NCBI RefSeq assembly: GCF_017565645.3
Contig: NZ_CP086136.1
Span: 8,725,501 to 8,789,500, forward strand
Direction of reading: 5' to 3'
From: Bradyrhizobium barranii subsp. barranii
GTDB taxonomy: Bacteria; Pseudomonadota; Alphaproteobacteria; Rhizobiales; Xanthobacteraceae
DNA length: 64,000 nucleotides
Shown here: positions 44,530-53,300 of the stretch, in pieces
Position numbering within the stretch: the first letter of the stretch is position 1
Layout of the letters: the number at the start of each line of letters is the position of its first letter
Position numbers and translations under genes: made by a program
The notes under the pieces: model-generated
What the model was told of the DNA's origin: nothing
The model's database searches: none
Seen by the model: only the letters and a program-made list of their open reading frames with translations

Positions 44530-44701
44530 GGGTAGGTGCCTGAGACGCCAACTATTCCTGGTAGTTGTGCGACTGATTGCCGAGACCGATATATAGACAG
44601 CCAGCTTCTTCCGCCGATAAGGCTGGCTGCGGTGAGGTTAGCGGCGCGTGGTAGGGACAGTGCTCGCCTGCAATCGGGCGCCGAGTCACGTGGCCGCTAA
44701 C
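44530..44701. repeat. Composite repeat: hairpins plus palindromic repeat copy 4
   Basis: gggtaggtgcctgagacgcc, then the hairpin cagccagctt/aaggctggctg, then gttagcggcgcgtggtaggg ... gagtcacgtggccgctaac at 44637-44701. This copy shows the full order of the composite unit most clearly. Confidence 0.8.
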
Positions 44702-44889
44702 TTCTACTATAGAACCAAATTGGGTGGTGACAATCGAAGGGACAGGGCAGCCGAGCTGCGGCGCTCGGCCCAAAGGGAGGGCCATTGGGCAGACAATGCG
44801 CTAGAAAATCGGCGAGCTTTAGACGCTGAGCGCAAGTAAGTCGCCGCACGCGCTCCACTCTCTAATATCCTCCGATATGCCAGCTTCGA
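44702..44889. other. No gene recognised
   Basis: About 190 bp between the composite repeat and the recombinase relic. Only short frames. Confidence 0.4.
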
Positions 44890-45243
44890 TCGGTCTCCGG
44901 CCGAAGGCCCAAAACATGTCCTGTTCGCCAAGCCGTCAGCGGCTGCGGCTGGCGAAGCGGAGCGCCGCCCTACCGTCGCACACCAAACATGACCGCAAAG
45001 CCGTTGCTGATGGCGCGGATTCTCGGCGTGCATCGCCAGCGCGAACCGCCGCACGGTAACCCACCGGTTGCGGCGCTGCTCCGGTGACGGCGCTCGTGCG
45101 GCCCATGCCAGGACCCGGGCACTTCTGATGTGCCGGTCGCCGTGCTCCTCGGCGAAGCTGACGTAGCCCTCAGCAGGATTTGCTGGACACGGAACTTGAA
45201 CCCCAGCGACTGCTGCTGGTCCACATATTTGGCCAGATATTGA
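44890..45243 (-). pseudogene. Tyrosine recombinase 'B', N-terminal remnant
   Basis: Reads QYLAKYVDQQQSLGFKFRVQ then, in shifted frames, YVSFAEEHGDRHIRSARVLA and EQRRNRWVTVRRFALAMHAE, the SAM-like N-terminal domain of rhizobial XerC-type integrases. Its first codons (MLSQ) lie on the far side of the IS3 at 51650-51660, showing that the IS3 entered at codon 4-5. The catalytic domain is absent. Confidence 0.75.
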
Positions 45244-45330
45244 GAGCTGGCCCCGCAAATTCGGACAGTAGCTTGAGTGGATTTTCTGCCTGACAGCGGC
45301 GAGGATTCTTGCTGCGAATCAGGAGCGAAG

Positions 45331-45636
45331 ATGACGAAGAAGAGCCGCCGGACGCATTCTCCGGCATTCAAGGCGAAGGTTGCTTTGGCTGCGGTCAAAG
45401 GCGACAAGACACTGGCGGAGCTGGCGCAACTGTTTGATGTTCATCCGAACCAGATCACGATCTGGAAAAACCAGCTCCTGGAAGGCGCCGCCGGCGTGTT
45501 TGGGCATGACAAGACATCGGCCGAGACGCCGGTCGATTTGAAGGCGTTACATGCCAAGATCGGCGAGCTGGCGTTGGAAAACGATTTTTTGTCCGGCGCG
45601 CTCACCAAGGCGGGCCTGCTGAGCGCAAAGCGATGA
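45331..45636 (+). CDS. IS3-family OrfA
   Basis: 101 residues from the ATG at 45331: MTKKSRRTHSPAFKAKVALA, HTH KTLAELAQLFDVHPNQITIW and the leucine-zipper-like LKALHAKIGELALENDFLSG. Its stop overlaps the orfB start (gATGAtc), the normal layout for -1 frameshifting to OrfAB. Intact. Confidence 0.9.
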   Translation: MTKKSRRTHSPAFKAKVALAAVKGDKTLAELAQLFDVHPNQITIWKNQLLEGAAGVFGHDKTSAETPVDLKALHAKIGELALENDFLSGALTKAGLLSAKR

Positions 45637-45891
45637 TCGACCGCGATCATGATCTTTCTATCGTGCGCCAGGCGAAGGTCCTGAAGCTGGCTCGCAGCAC
45701 GGTCTACTATGAACCTCGGCCAGTTTCGGCCGAGGACCTTGCCTTGATGCGTCGGCTCGATGAGCTGCATCTCGATTATCCCTTCGCGGGAGCGCGTATG
45801 CTGCGATCGTTGCTGCGGCGGGAGGGCGTATACGCCGGTCGCCGCCACATCGCGACGCTGATGAAGCGCATGGGGATCGAGGCGGTCTATC
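45633..45891 (+). pseudogene. IS3-family orfB, 5' half
   Basis: MIDRDHDLSIVRQAKVLKLA, RSTVYYEPRPVSAEDLALMR and RREGVYAGRRHIATLMKRMG, then GIEAVYR up to the IS66. The rest (RPNTSKPAPGHKIYPYLL ...) lies on the minus strand at 51809-52385. Confidence 0.92.
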
Positions 45892-45939
45892 GTAAACGGT
45901 ACGAGAGGCCCACGGAGCCACGGACTTGGTGCGGACGGC

Positions 45940-46590
45940 CTACGCACCGCGCTTGAAGCGTATAGGCATCCAGAACTGCCGGAGGGCCTCGACGGTTGCT
46001 GGAATGTTGCGCCAGGCGTTTTGGATGATGGGCTGCGTTCCCAGCGTGCGCCGGGCCGGGGGTAGCAAGGGTCGACCGGCGTCGTCGATGCAATGGACCA
46101 AGATCGGCCGCAGCATAAGGTGTTCGGTTCCATTCGGGGGGAGAAGCCGCGACCAGACGAGAAGCCGAAGCTTCATGACGGCGTAGAAGCCCATGCACCA
46201 GGGCTGCGGGTCGACTTCGCCGTCCGGTGATCGCACGAACAGCGGCTCGAAGCTCTCCGGTCTCGTCGACAGCGTCTCGCTGATAGCGTTGTGGCGCATC
46301 AGCGTGGCGGCGATTGCCGAGAACTCCTCGGTGTCGTGATTGAAGGCGTCGGGATCTACGCCGAGGAGCGGGCACACCCATTCCTCGGACGCCATCGAGA
46401 CCGGCCCGGCGACGACCGCGGCCACCGCGCCATCGAGCATGGAGAGCGACGTCGCCCGCGGATGCCGAAGCGTCGGCGACCTGGCGCGCTTGCTGATCCA
46501 TTGCCCGAGCCGTTCGAACGACATGGCATAGTCCGCCATCGTCGTCTTGCGTGCTTTTCGCGTTCCCCGCCCTTGCTTCGGCTTCGTCAT
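45940..46590 (-). CDS. UPF0149/YecA-family passenger, IS66 copy 1
   Basis: 216 residues, start overlapping the tnpC stop (ATGA). SLSMLDGAVAAVVAGPVSMA, EWVCPLLGVDPDAFNHDTEE and QPWCMGFYAVMKLRLLVWSR. Same type as the protein at 6273, confirming that this gene is a regular IS66 passenger in this genome. Confidence 0.85.
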   Translation of the reverse strand: MTKPKQGRGTRKARKTTMADYAMSFERLGQWISKRARSPTLRHPRATSLSMLDGAVAAVVAGPVSMASEEWVCPLLGVDPDAFNHDTEEFSAIAATLMRHNAISETLSTRPESFEPLFVRSPDGEVDPQPWCMGFYAVMKLRLLVWSRLLPPNGTEHLMLRPILVHCIDDAGRPLLPPARRTLGTQPIIQNAWRNIPATVEALRQFWMPIRFKRGA

Positions 46591-48137
46591 GCCACGGCCC
46601 GCTTTTCGGCTTCGCGTGCGGCCTTCCAGTTCCAGGCCAGAAGTTCGTGAAGCTGGTTGGTCTTCGTGGCGCCGCTCACCATGCGATCGAGAACGTCGAC
46701 GAGATACGCCTCGGGGTCGAGGCCATTCAATTTCGCTGTGTTAAGAAGCGAAGCGAGTATCGCCCAGGTCTCGCCCCCGCCTTCGTCACCACTGAACAAC
46801 GAGTTCTTTTTTCCGATCGCAATTGGCCTGATCGATCGTTCGACCGTGTTGGTGTCCGGCTCGAGCCGCCCGTCATCCAGGAACGTCGTCAGGCCCTGCC
46901 AGCGTTCGAGCATGTAGTCGATCGCCTTGATGAGCGTCGAGCGGCGGGAGATCCCGTCCTTCACCGCGATCAGACGGGCCCTCAACGCCTCCATCAGCGG
47001 CTTCGTCTCGGCCTGTCGCGTCGCGCGGCGTTCCCCAGCATCGAGACCGCGGATCCTCTCCTCGATCGCGTAGACGGCCGCAATGCGCTCGATGACCTCC
47101 GCGGCGAAGGGTGAGTTCGTCGTCTTGTGCACCCTCACGAAGTTGCGGCGCGCGTGAACGAGACAATACGCCAGCTGGATCTGGCCCGACATCATCGCAT
47201 CGCCCGCCAGCGAGGCGTAGGCGGCATAGCCGTCGACTTGCAGCACGCCTTCGAAGCCGGCTAACTGCGCCACGATCTCCTTTTTGCCGCGACCACCTGC
47301 GAACACGTAGGCGACCGCCGGCGGCGCCGGCCCCTTCCACGCCCGATCGTCCGTCGCGTGCGCCCAGAACTGGCAGATCCTCGTGCGGCCGCGTCCCGGA
47401 TCGAGCACTGGCATCGGCGTCTCGTCGCAGAACAGCCGCTCGAAGCCGTGCATAGTCTTCAGTTGCAGATCGTAGAGGCCCCTGACCAGCCACGCCGCGC
47501 TCCCCATCCAGCGCGCCAGCGTCTGACGGTCGACGACGACACCCTGACCCGCCAGGATCTGCGTCTGGCGATAGAGCGTCGATTGCCAGGCATATTTGGC
47601 CGCGGCGATATGCGCGATCAGCGCCGTCGTTGCCATGCCGCCCTCGACGAGCCGCGCCGGTGCCGGGGCCTGGACAATCGGGCCCTCACAGGAGCGGCAG
47701 GCGTATTTTGGACGGATCGTGCGGAGCACACGCAGCCACGCGGGAACCCGATCGAGCGCTTCGCTGCTCTCCTCGCCGATCCGATGCATCTGACCCGTGC
47801 AGCACGGGCACAGCGTGGACGCCGGCTCGATCACCCGCTCGACCCGAGGCAGATGCGCCGGCAGCGCGCCGATGTTGCGCTTCGCTTTGCGCCGCTCCGG
47901 CCGCGGCGCGTCCGGTTTGTCGTCATTGGCCGGGAGCTGTGAGCCGGCGGTCCGTTCCAGATCAAACGCGATCTGTTCGGCGCAGACGATCGCCGCGCGC
48001 TCCGATCGTGCGCCGAAGATCAGGCTCTTCAACGTGGCGATCTCTGCGCGCAGATCATCGTTCTCGCCTTCGAAAGCCAGCACCATCTCGGCAAGAGCCG
48101 CAGGGTCAGAGGGGAGATCTTCGGGGCGAAGCGCCAT
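46587..48137 (-). CDS. tnpC: IS66 transposase TnpC, copy 1
   Basis: 516 residues, intact. Coiled-coil start (MALRPEDLPSDPAALAEMVL), zinc-finger-like LCPCCTGQMHRIG, FCDETPMPVLDPGRGRTRIC (Asp), LQVDGYAAYASLAG (Asp), LEPDTNTVERSIRPIAIGKK (Glu) and the C-terminal AKLNGLDPEAYLVDVLDRMV domain. Catalytic DDE transposase. Confidence 0.95.
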   Translation of the reverse strand: MALRPEDLPSDPAALAEMVLAFEGENDDLRAEIATLKSLIFGARSERAAIVCAEQIAFDLERTAGSQLPANDDKPDAPRPERRKAKRNIGALPAHLPRVERVIEPASTLCPCCTGQMHRIGEESSEALDRVPAWLRVLRTIRPKYACRSCEGPIVQAPAPARLVEGGMATTALIAHIAAAKYAWQSTLYRQTQILAGQGVVVDRQTLARWMGSAAWLVRGLYDLQLKTMHGFERLFCDETPMPVLDPGRGRTRICQFWAHATDDRAWKGPAPPAVAYVFAGGRGKKEIVAQLAGFEGVLQVDGYAAYASLAGDAMMSGQIQLAYCLVHARRNFVRVHKTTNSPFAAEVIERIAAVYAIEERIRGLDAGERRATRQAETKPLMEALRARLIAVKDGISRRSTLIKAIDYMLERWQGLTTFLDDGRLEPDTNTVERSIRPIAIGKKNSLFSGDEGGGETWAILASLLNTAKLNGLDPEAYLVDVLDRMVSGATKTNQLHELLAWNWKAAREAEKRAVA

Positions 48138-48187
48138 ATCGCAGAGCTACACGAACGCACTCGCAATCGCCAGCAAAACAAGACGCT

Positions 48188-48544
48188 TCAGGCAACCTTC
48201 GTCGGCCGCTTCGTCACCTTCGGGACCACACGCGACCACTCCGCAAGACCTTCAATCAGCATCGCCAGTTGCGCCCCCGTCACCGGCATCGTACCCTCGC
48301 GAACAGGTGGCCAGGCAAAGCCCCCATTCTCCAGCCACTTCGTCGCTAGAACCATTCCCGAGCCGTCAAAAACCAGTAGCTTCAAACGATCCGATCGCTT
48401 CGATCGGAAGACATAAACGTCACCGCTGTAGGGCTTGCCGCCTAATCCCTCCGCTACCAGCGCGACAAGGCCATGAACGCCTTTACGAAAGTCAATCGGC
48501 TGCGTCGCGACGAACACACGGACCATTGGACCGAAAGAGATCAT
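48188..48544 (-). CDS. tnpB: IS66 accessory protein TnpB, copy 1
   Basis: 118 residues: RVFVATQPIDFRKGVHGLVA and DVYVFRSKRSDRLKLLVFDG. The start overlaps the tnpA stop. Intact. Confidence 0.93.
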   Translation of the reverse strand: MISFGPMVRVFVATQPIDFRKGVHGLVALVAEGLGGKPYSGDVYVFRSKRSDRLKLLVFDGSGMVLATKWLENGGFAWPPVREGTMPVTGAQLAMLIEGLAEWSRVVPKVTKRPTKVA

Positions 48545-48963
48545 CGCGTCGATCTCACCGCCGCCAGCACGCGCTCCAGCGTCGCGGCGTCGACGCCGAC
48601 GGGCACGCGCACCGTCGCGCCCGCGATCATCACCTCGATCCGCTCGGCCGGATCCGTCAGAACATGCGCCTTATCGATCGCGTTCGGCTGCGCCTCGACG
48701 GCGGCCTCGAGCCTGACTTGCACGAACTGCGGCGCTTCGCTCGACGCGAGCCGCGCCTGGCGCCGCCACACACTGAGCAGTCCCCGGTTCACCCCGTTGC
48801 GTCGAGCCACCTCGGAAATGCTCGTCTCCGGATCGGCACTCTCGGCCACGATCCGCGCCTTCTCCGCATCGCTCCAACTGCGCCGTCGCCTCTCCCCTGT
48901 GATCACCTCGATCCGCTGATAGGAGGCGGCATCATGCCCGTCTTGATGTCTGTCTTGATGCAT
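48541..48963 (-). CDS. tnpA: IS66 accessory protein TnpA, copy 1
   Basis: 140 residues, HTH protein: ITGERRRRSWSDAEKARIVA, SISEVARRNGVNRGLLSVWR. Start taken as the ATG at 48963 (MHQDRHQDGHDAASYQRIEV). Intact, unlike the homologue at 10222. Confidence 0.92.
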   Translation of the reverse strand: MHQDRHQDGHDAASYQRIEVITGERRRRSWSDAEKARIVAESADPETSISEVARRNGVNRGLLSVWRRQARLASSEAPQFVQVRLEAAVEAQPNAIDKAHVLTDPAERIEVMIAGATVRVPVGVDAATLERVLAAVRSTR

Positions 48964-49052
48964 GGAACGAGCGTCCCTCGCGTTGTCAAATCCACGCGCG
49001 AGTCTCGCTCATCCCGTCCACCTAAACGAGGTGGGGTCGTCGTACCGCTATC

Positions 49053-49396
49053 AACCAACTTTTGCCCAGGCCGGTTGCCCCGGTGACGAGCAAATTCTCG
49101 TGGCGATCGATCCAGCGACCTTCGACGAGTTTGGCGAAAACGGCGCGGTCGATGCCCCGCGGGGTGCGCAGATCGACGTCCTCGACGCAAGCAGTCTGGC
49201 GCAGTGCGGCGATCTTGAGGCGCGTGGTGAGCCGCCTGGTGTCGCGTTCGGCGGCTTCGCGGTCGACCAACGGGCCGATGCGATCTTCGAACGGCAGGGC
49301 TTCGAGATCGGGCGATCGGCGCTGCTCCTCGAAGGCCTTGGCCATTCCGGTCAGGCCAAGCTCGATCAGCCGTTCGTGGGTTGGGTGGTTAAGCAT
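49053..49396 (-). pseudogene. istB: IS21 istB, 5' half
   Basis: MLNHPTHERLIELGLTGMAK ... DRHENLLVTGATGLGKSWL, the AAA+ helper of IS21 up to and including the Walker A (GATGLGKS). It is cut by IS66 copy 1; the remainder ([18 protein letters not shown]...) is on the plus strand at 55547-55972. Confidence 0.93.
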
Positions 49397-49414
49397 GCCG
49401 GGTCTCTCCTTGCT

Positions 49415-50956
49415 TCAGTGGAAGTAGTCGCGTCCGCGGATATTGCCGTGGCGCAGGGGCTGGTGCTCGAAAGATTCGTCGAAGAACGTGCGATCGAGGC
49501 CGTTCTGGAGGATCGATCTAATCGAGGCGACGGAGCGCGCCTTGATGAGGATGCCCCTCCGGCAGGCTGCGTCGAGGCGTTCGGCGCCGTAGCTTTTGAC
49601 GAGCGCCAGAATGCCAAGGCAGGTTCGAAAGCCTTGTTCTGGATGGGGCCGGGCGTCGATCACGGCCTGGAAAAACGCTGCTGTCGAAGGACCGATCCGC
49701 TCGCCGGCGGCGATCACCGCGGCGGGGGTCCATTTGCCGTAGCGGCGATGGGCGCTGGGCATGTGGTCGGCGATGGTGGTGTGTCCGCGTCGGTTGGGCG
49801 CGCGGGCATGGCTGGCGATCCGCTGGCCCTTGTGGAAGATCTCGACCGTCCGATCGTCGATACGGGCATCGACCAGCTCGCCAATCAGACGATACGGCGC
49901 GGAGTACCAATGGCCGTCGACCTCGACATGATAATCGGGAGCGAGGCGGCAGCGCTTCCAGCGTGCGAAGGCATAAGGCTGATCTGGCAGCGGGGTTAGC
50001 TTGGGTTTGTCGAGTTCGGCAAACAGTTCGGCGCGGCTTGAGCCGAAGCCACGCATTTGACGAGCATTGAGTTCGTCGACGAGTGTCTTGATGGCGGCGT
50101 TGAGCTCGGCCCGGGAAAAGAAGCGCTGATTGCGCAGCCGGGCCAGAATCCAGCGCTGGGCGATTTGCACCGCGACCTCGACCTTCGCCTTGTCTTTTGG
50201 GCGCCGCGGCCGTGCGGCGAGAATGGCCGTGCCGTAATGGCTCGCCATCTCGGCATAAGTGCGATTGAGGCCGGGATCGTAGCGGTCGGGGTTGCTGACG
50301 GCGGCTTTGAGGTTGTCGCAGACCACGAACGTCGGCGTTCCGCTCAAAAACGTGAACAAGTTGACGTGGGCCCGGATCCAGTCGGCCAAGCTCTCGCTGG
50401 GGCAGGCCTCGGCGTAGGTGTAGTTCGAAGCGCCCATCGCCGCGACGAACAGCTTCATCGGCTGCACTTCCCCGGTCAGCGGATCGACGATGTCGATGGT
50501 GTCGCCGGCGAAATCCACGAACACCTTCTCGCCGCCCAGATGAATCTGCCGCATCGAAGGTCGGACCCGCCCCTTCCTGGCCTCGTAGGTAGTGCAGAAC
50601 CACGTGTACCCGAAACCGTCGGGATTAACGGCGCGATACTCCTCCCAGAGCAGGCGACGGGTTACGTTGCGCCGGCGGAGCTCTTTATCGATGTAGCTCC
50701 AGTCGGGCACCGGCCGCTGCGGGCTCTGAGACGCTGGTCGTGGGGCCGGGAAAAGCAAAAGCTCCAGGTCTTCATCGGTCATTCCCTCCGGAAGCGGCCA
50801 GCTCAACCCAGCAGAGCGGGCGCGGCTCAGGTAGCTGTGCACAACGCCGTTGCTGACGCCCACGCTCCGCGCGATGGCCCGCTCTGGCAGGCCTTGAAAA
50901 TGTTTTAACCGAAGGACTTCCTTGATCCGGCGCATCGACAATCTCTGGGTAGGCAT
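49415..50956 (-). CDS. istA: IS21 transposase IstA
   Basis: 513 residues. N-terminal HTH (GLPERAIARSVGVSNGVVHS), integrase core EKVFVDFAGDTIDIVDPLTG (Asp), PTFVVCDNLKAAVSNPDRYD (Asp), RPKDKAKVEVAVQIAQRWIL (Glu), and the C-terminal beta-barrel HVEVDGHWYSAPYRLIGEL. Full length. Located just upstream of istB as in all IS21 elements. Confidence 0.95.
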   Translation of the reverse strand: MPTQRLSMRRIKEVLRLKHFQGLPERAIARSVGVSNGVVHSYLSRARSAGLSWPLPEGMTDEDLELLLFPAPRPASQSPQRPVPDWSYIDKELRRRNVTRRLLWEEYRAVNPDGFGYTWFCTTYEARKGRVRPSMRQIHLGGEKVFVDFAGDTIDIVDPLTGEVQPMKLFVAAMGASNYTYAEACPSESLADWIRAHVNLFTFLSGTPTFVVCDNLKAAVSNPDRYDPGLNRTYAEMASHYGTAILAARPRRPKDKAKVEVAVQIAQRWILARLRNQRFFSRAELNAAIKTLVDELNARQMRGFGSSRAELFAELDKPKLTPLPDQPYAFARWKRCRLAPDYHVEVDGHWYSAPYRLIGELVDARIDDRTVEIFHKGQRIASHARAPNRRGHTTIADHMPSAHRRYGKWTPAAVIAAGERIGPSTAAFFQAVIDARPHPEQGFRTCLGILALVKSYGAERLDAACRRGILIKARSVASIRSILQNGLDRTFFDESFEHQPLRHGNIRGRDYFH

Positions 50957-51019
50957 TGGACTTCCTCGTTAACCACGAGGTCATCCCTAAGCCGGTTGAG
51001 TTGTCGGCCGAAGCGCTGC

Positions 51020-51129
51020 AAGGCTCCGAAAGCCTTGCTCACGATCCCGCGAAATCGTTGCTCACGATCGTCTGAAATCTCTGCTCACGATCCCCTGAAA
51101 TCCGCGCTCACGATCCCGCGAAACGCGCA
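51020..51129. repeat. IS21 terminal repeats, istA side
   Basis: The unit gctcacgatc(c/g)..tgaaat occurs four times (about 51039, 51060, 51085, 51108), the multiple terminal transposase-binding repeats of IS21. The end reads gaaacgcgca, followed by the target duplication acgtgat (51130-51136). Confidence 0.85.
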
Positions 51130-51663
51130 ACGTGATCATTGCAGAGACGAAGCGGGTCTCGCTGGCCTATGTGAAGACGATGACGATGGCGCTGAGAGGA
51201 TATTTGCGGTTCCTCAGCGCGCGGGGGGGGGGCCGAGCTGGACTCGATCAGGCTGTGCCAATCATTCCGCAGTTGCGACTGTCGTCGCTGCCGCGATACA
51301 TCCGCTCGTCGGATGTCAAGACGTTGATTGCAACGTGCGATCAGACCACGGCGGCTGGCGTGCGTGATCGGGCGATCCTGCTGCTGTTGGCGCGACTAGG
51401 TTTGCGAGCCAGCGACATTCTTTCTCTTCGTCTCGCCGATATTGATTGGCAAAAGCCACGCTGTCGCTTCTTGGCAAGGGGCGCCGGGAAACGAGATTAC
51501 CATTGCCGCAAGACGCCGGTGATGCCGTGCTCGTGTATCTGGATCAAGCTCGGCCGCACGTCGTCGGTGATCGAATCTTCTTCTTGTTGGACGCATCAAT
51601 CCGGCCACTGACAAGGTCGAGCGTCGCAGCCCTGGCCGGGAGATGCGTGATGCTGAGTCAATA
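51130..51663 (+). pseudogene. Tyrosine recombinase 'A', C-terminal half
   Basis: VIIAETKRVSLAYVKTMTMA, RYIRSSDVKTLIATCDQTTA and RDRAILLLLARLGLRASDIL, the start of the catalytic domain with its first Arg region (ARLGLRASDI). A frameshift near 51450 moves it to LSLLGKGRRETRLPLPQDAG. It is then truncated and joined to the first codons of recombinase 'B' (MLSQ) just before the IS3 end at 51664. Confidence 0.85.
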
Positions 51664-52385
51664 GAGCTGGCCCCGGTTGTTTGGACAGCGCCCCGCTGGA
51701 TTTAAGTGGATTCCTGCCGGGTTATGCTGAACGCGGGGCTTTACGGTTTTGTCGTTGCGTCGGGAGGGCGTAGCCCGACCAGAGCGACGACAAAACCGTC
51801 GGCGACGGTCATGCGGCCATCACCATAGCTTGCGTGCCGAAGTAAGCCTCGTCGGGCGTGCGCCCGTCAAGGCTCGAGTGAGGGCGTCCCTGATTGTAGA
51901 AGGCCAGATACTTGGCAATTGACGCTCGCGCCTCGGACACGCTGTCGTAGGCGCGGAGATATACTTCTTCGTATTTGACCGTGCGCCAGAGCCGCTCGAC
52001 AAACACGTTGTCGCGCCAGGCGCCCTTGCCGTCCATGCTGATGGCGATCTTCGCGTCCAGCAGCACATCGGTGAACTCGAGGCTGGTGAACTGGCTGCCC
52101 TGATCCGTGTTGAAAATCTCGGGCCTGCCGTGCTTCGCCAACGCCTCCTGGACCGCTTCGACGCAGAAGGCCGCCTCCATTGTGATCGAGACGCGATGGG
52201 CCAGGACCCGTCGGCTGAACACATCGACGACCGCCGCGAGATAGACGAAGCCACGCCGCATCGGAATGTAGGTGATGTCCATTGCCCACGCATGGTCGGG
52301 CCGCTCGATCTTCAATCCGCGCAACAGGTACGGGTAGATCTTGTGACCCGGAGCCGGCTTGCTCGTGTTCGGGCGACGATAGACC
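51664..52385 (-). mobile_element. IS3-family element, 3' half (inverted relative to 5' half)
   Basis: Right end ggccagctc at 51664, orfB remainder, then the 8-bp gatagacc at 52378-52385 (reverse of ggtctatc), where IS66 copy 2 starts. The 5' half is at 45244-45891 on the other strand. Confidence 0.88.
51809..52385 (-). pseudogene. IS3-family orfB, 3' half
   Basis: VYRRPNTSKPAPGHKIYPYL, WAMDITYIPMRRGFVYLAAV (Asp), IFNTDQGSQFTSLEFTDVLL (Asp), DNVFVERLWRTVKYEEVYLR (Glu) and HSSLDGRTPDEAYF. Complete catalytic core, separated from its N-terminal half by the inversion. A 610-codon frame continuing into antisense IS66 is spurious. Confidence 0.92.
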
Positions 52386-52474
52386 GATAGCGGTACGACG
52401 ACCCCACCTCGTTTAGGTGGACGGGATGAGCGAGACTCGCGCGTGGATTTGACAACGCGAGGGACGCTCGTTCC

Positions 52475-52897
52475 ATGCATCAAGACAGACATCAAGACGG
52501 GCATGATGCCGCCTCCTATCAGCGGATCGAGGTGATCACAGGGGAGAGGCGACGGCGCAGTTGGAGCGATGCGGAGAAGGCGCGGATCGTGGCCGAGAGT
52601 GCCGATCCGGAGACGAGCATTTCCGAGGTGGCTCGACGCAACGGGGTGAACCGGGGACTGCTCAGTGTGTGGCGGCGCCAGGCGCGGCTCGCGTCGAGCG
52701 AAGCGCCGCAGTTCGTGCAAGTCAGGCTCGAGGCCGCCGTCGAGGCGCAGCCGAACGCGATCGATAAGGCGCATGTTCTGACGGATCCGGCCGAGCGGAT
52801 CGAGGTGATGATCGCGGGCGCGACGGTGCGCGTGCCCGTCGGCGTCGACGCCGCGACGCTGGAGCGCGTGCTGGCGGCGGTGAGATCGACGCGATGA
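52475..52897 (+). CDS. tnpA: IS66 accessory protein TnpA, copy 2
   Basis: 140 residues, same translation as the copy at 48541-48963. HTH protein, intact. Confidence 0.92.
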   Translation: MHQDRHQDGHDAASYQRIEVITGERRRRSWSDAEKARIVAESADPETSISEVARRNGVNRGLLSVWRRQARLASSEAPQFVQVRLEAAVEAQPNAIDKAHVLTDPAERIEVMIAGATVRVPVGVDAATLERVLAAVRSTR

Positions 52898-53250
52898 TCT
52901 CTTTCGGTCCAATGGTCCGTGTGTTCGTCGCGACGCAGCCGATTGACTTTCGTAAAGGCGTTCATGGCCTTGTCGCGCTGGTAGCGGAGGGATTAGGCGG
53001 CAAGCCCTACAGCGGTGACGTTTATGTCTTCCGATCGAAGCGATCGGATCGTTTGAAGCTACTGGTTTTTGACGGCTCGGGAATGGTTCTAGCGACGAAG
53101 TGGCTGGAGAATGGGGGCTTTGCCTGGCCACCTGTTCGCGAGGGTACGATGCCGGTGACGGGGGCGCAACTGGCGATGCTGATTGAAGGTCTTGCGGAGT
53201 GGTCGCGTGTGGTCCCGAAGGTGACGAAGCGGCCGACGAAGGTTGCCTGA
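52894..53250 (+). CDS. tnpB: IS66 accessory protein TnpB, copy 2
   Basis: 118 residues, same translation as the copy at 48188-48544, start overlapping tnpA. Intact. Confidence 0.93.
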   Translation: MISFGPMVRVFVATQPIDFRKGVHGLVALVAEGLGGKPYSGDVYVFRSKRSDRLKLLVFDGSGMVLATKWLENGGFAWPPVREGTMPVTGAQLAMLIEGLAEWSRVVPKVTKRPTKVA

Positions 53251-53300
53251 AGCGTCTTGTTTTGCTGGCGATTGCGAGTGCGTTCGTGTAGCTCTGCGAT

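Larger units (their letters stand above)
45244..45891 (+). mobile_element. IS3-family element, 5' half
   Basis: Left end gagctggccccgc at 45244; the matching right end ggccagctc is at 51664 on the other strand. The element is cut inside orfB by the IS66 at 45892. The flanking tattga (45238-45243) reappears inverted at 51658-51663 as the other side of the target duplication. Confidence 0.85.
45892..49052 (-). mobile_element. IS66-family element, copy 1 (3161 bp)
   Basis: Ends gtaaacggtacgaga at left and tcgtcgtaccgctatc at right. The left flank ggtctatc (45884-45891) and right flank aaccaact (49053-49060) differ, but each matches the flank of the other, inverted copy at 52386-55546. All four genes have the same translations as copy 2 and the length is the same. 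Confidence 0.92.

Noticed and set aside
47797..49086. 429-codon plus-strand frame opposite IS66 genes
   Set aside because: Antisense to tnpA/B/C; Ser/Arg/Pro-rich shadow. The same frame appears opposite IS66 copy 2.
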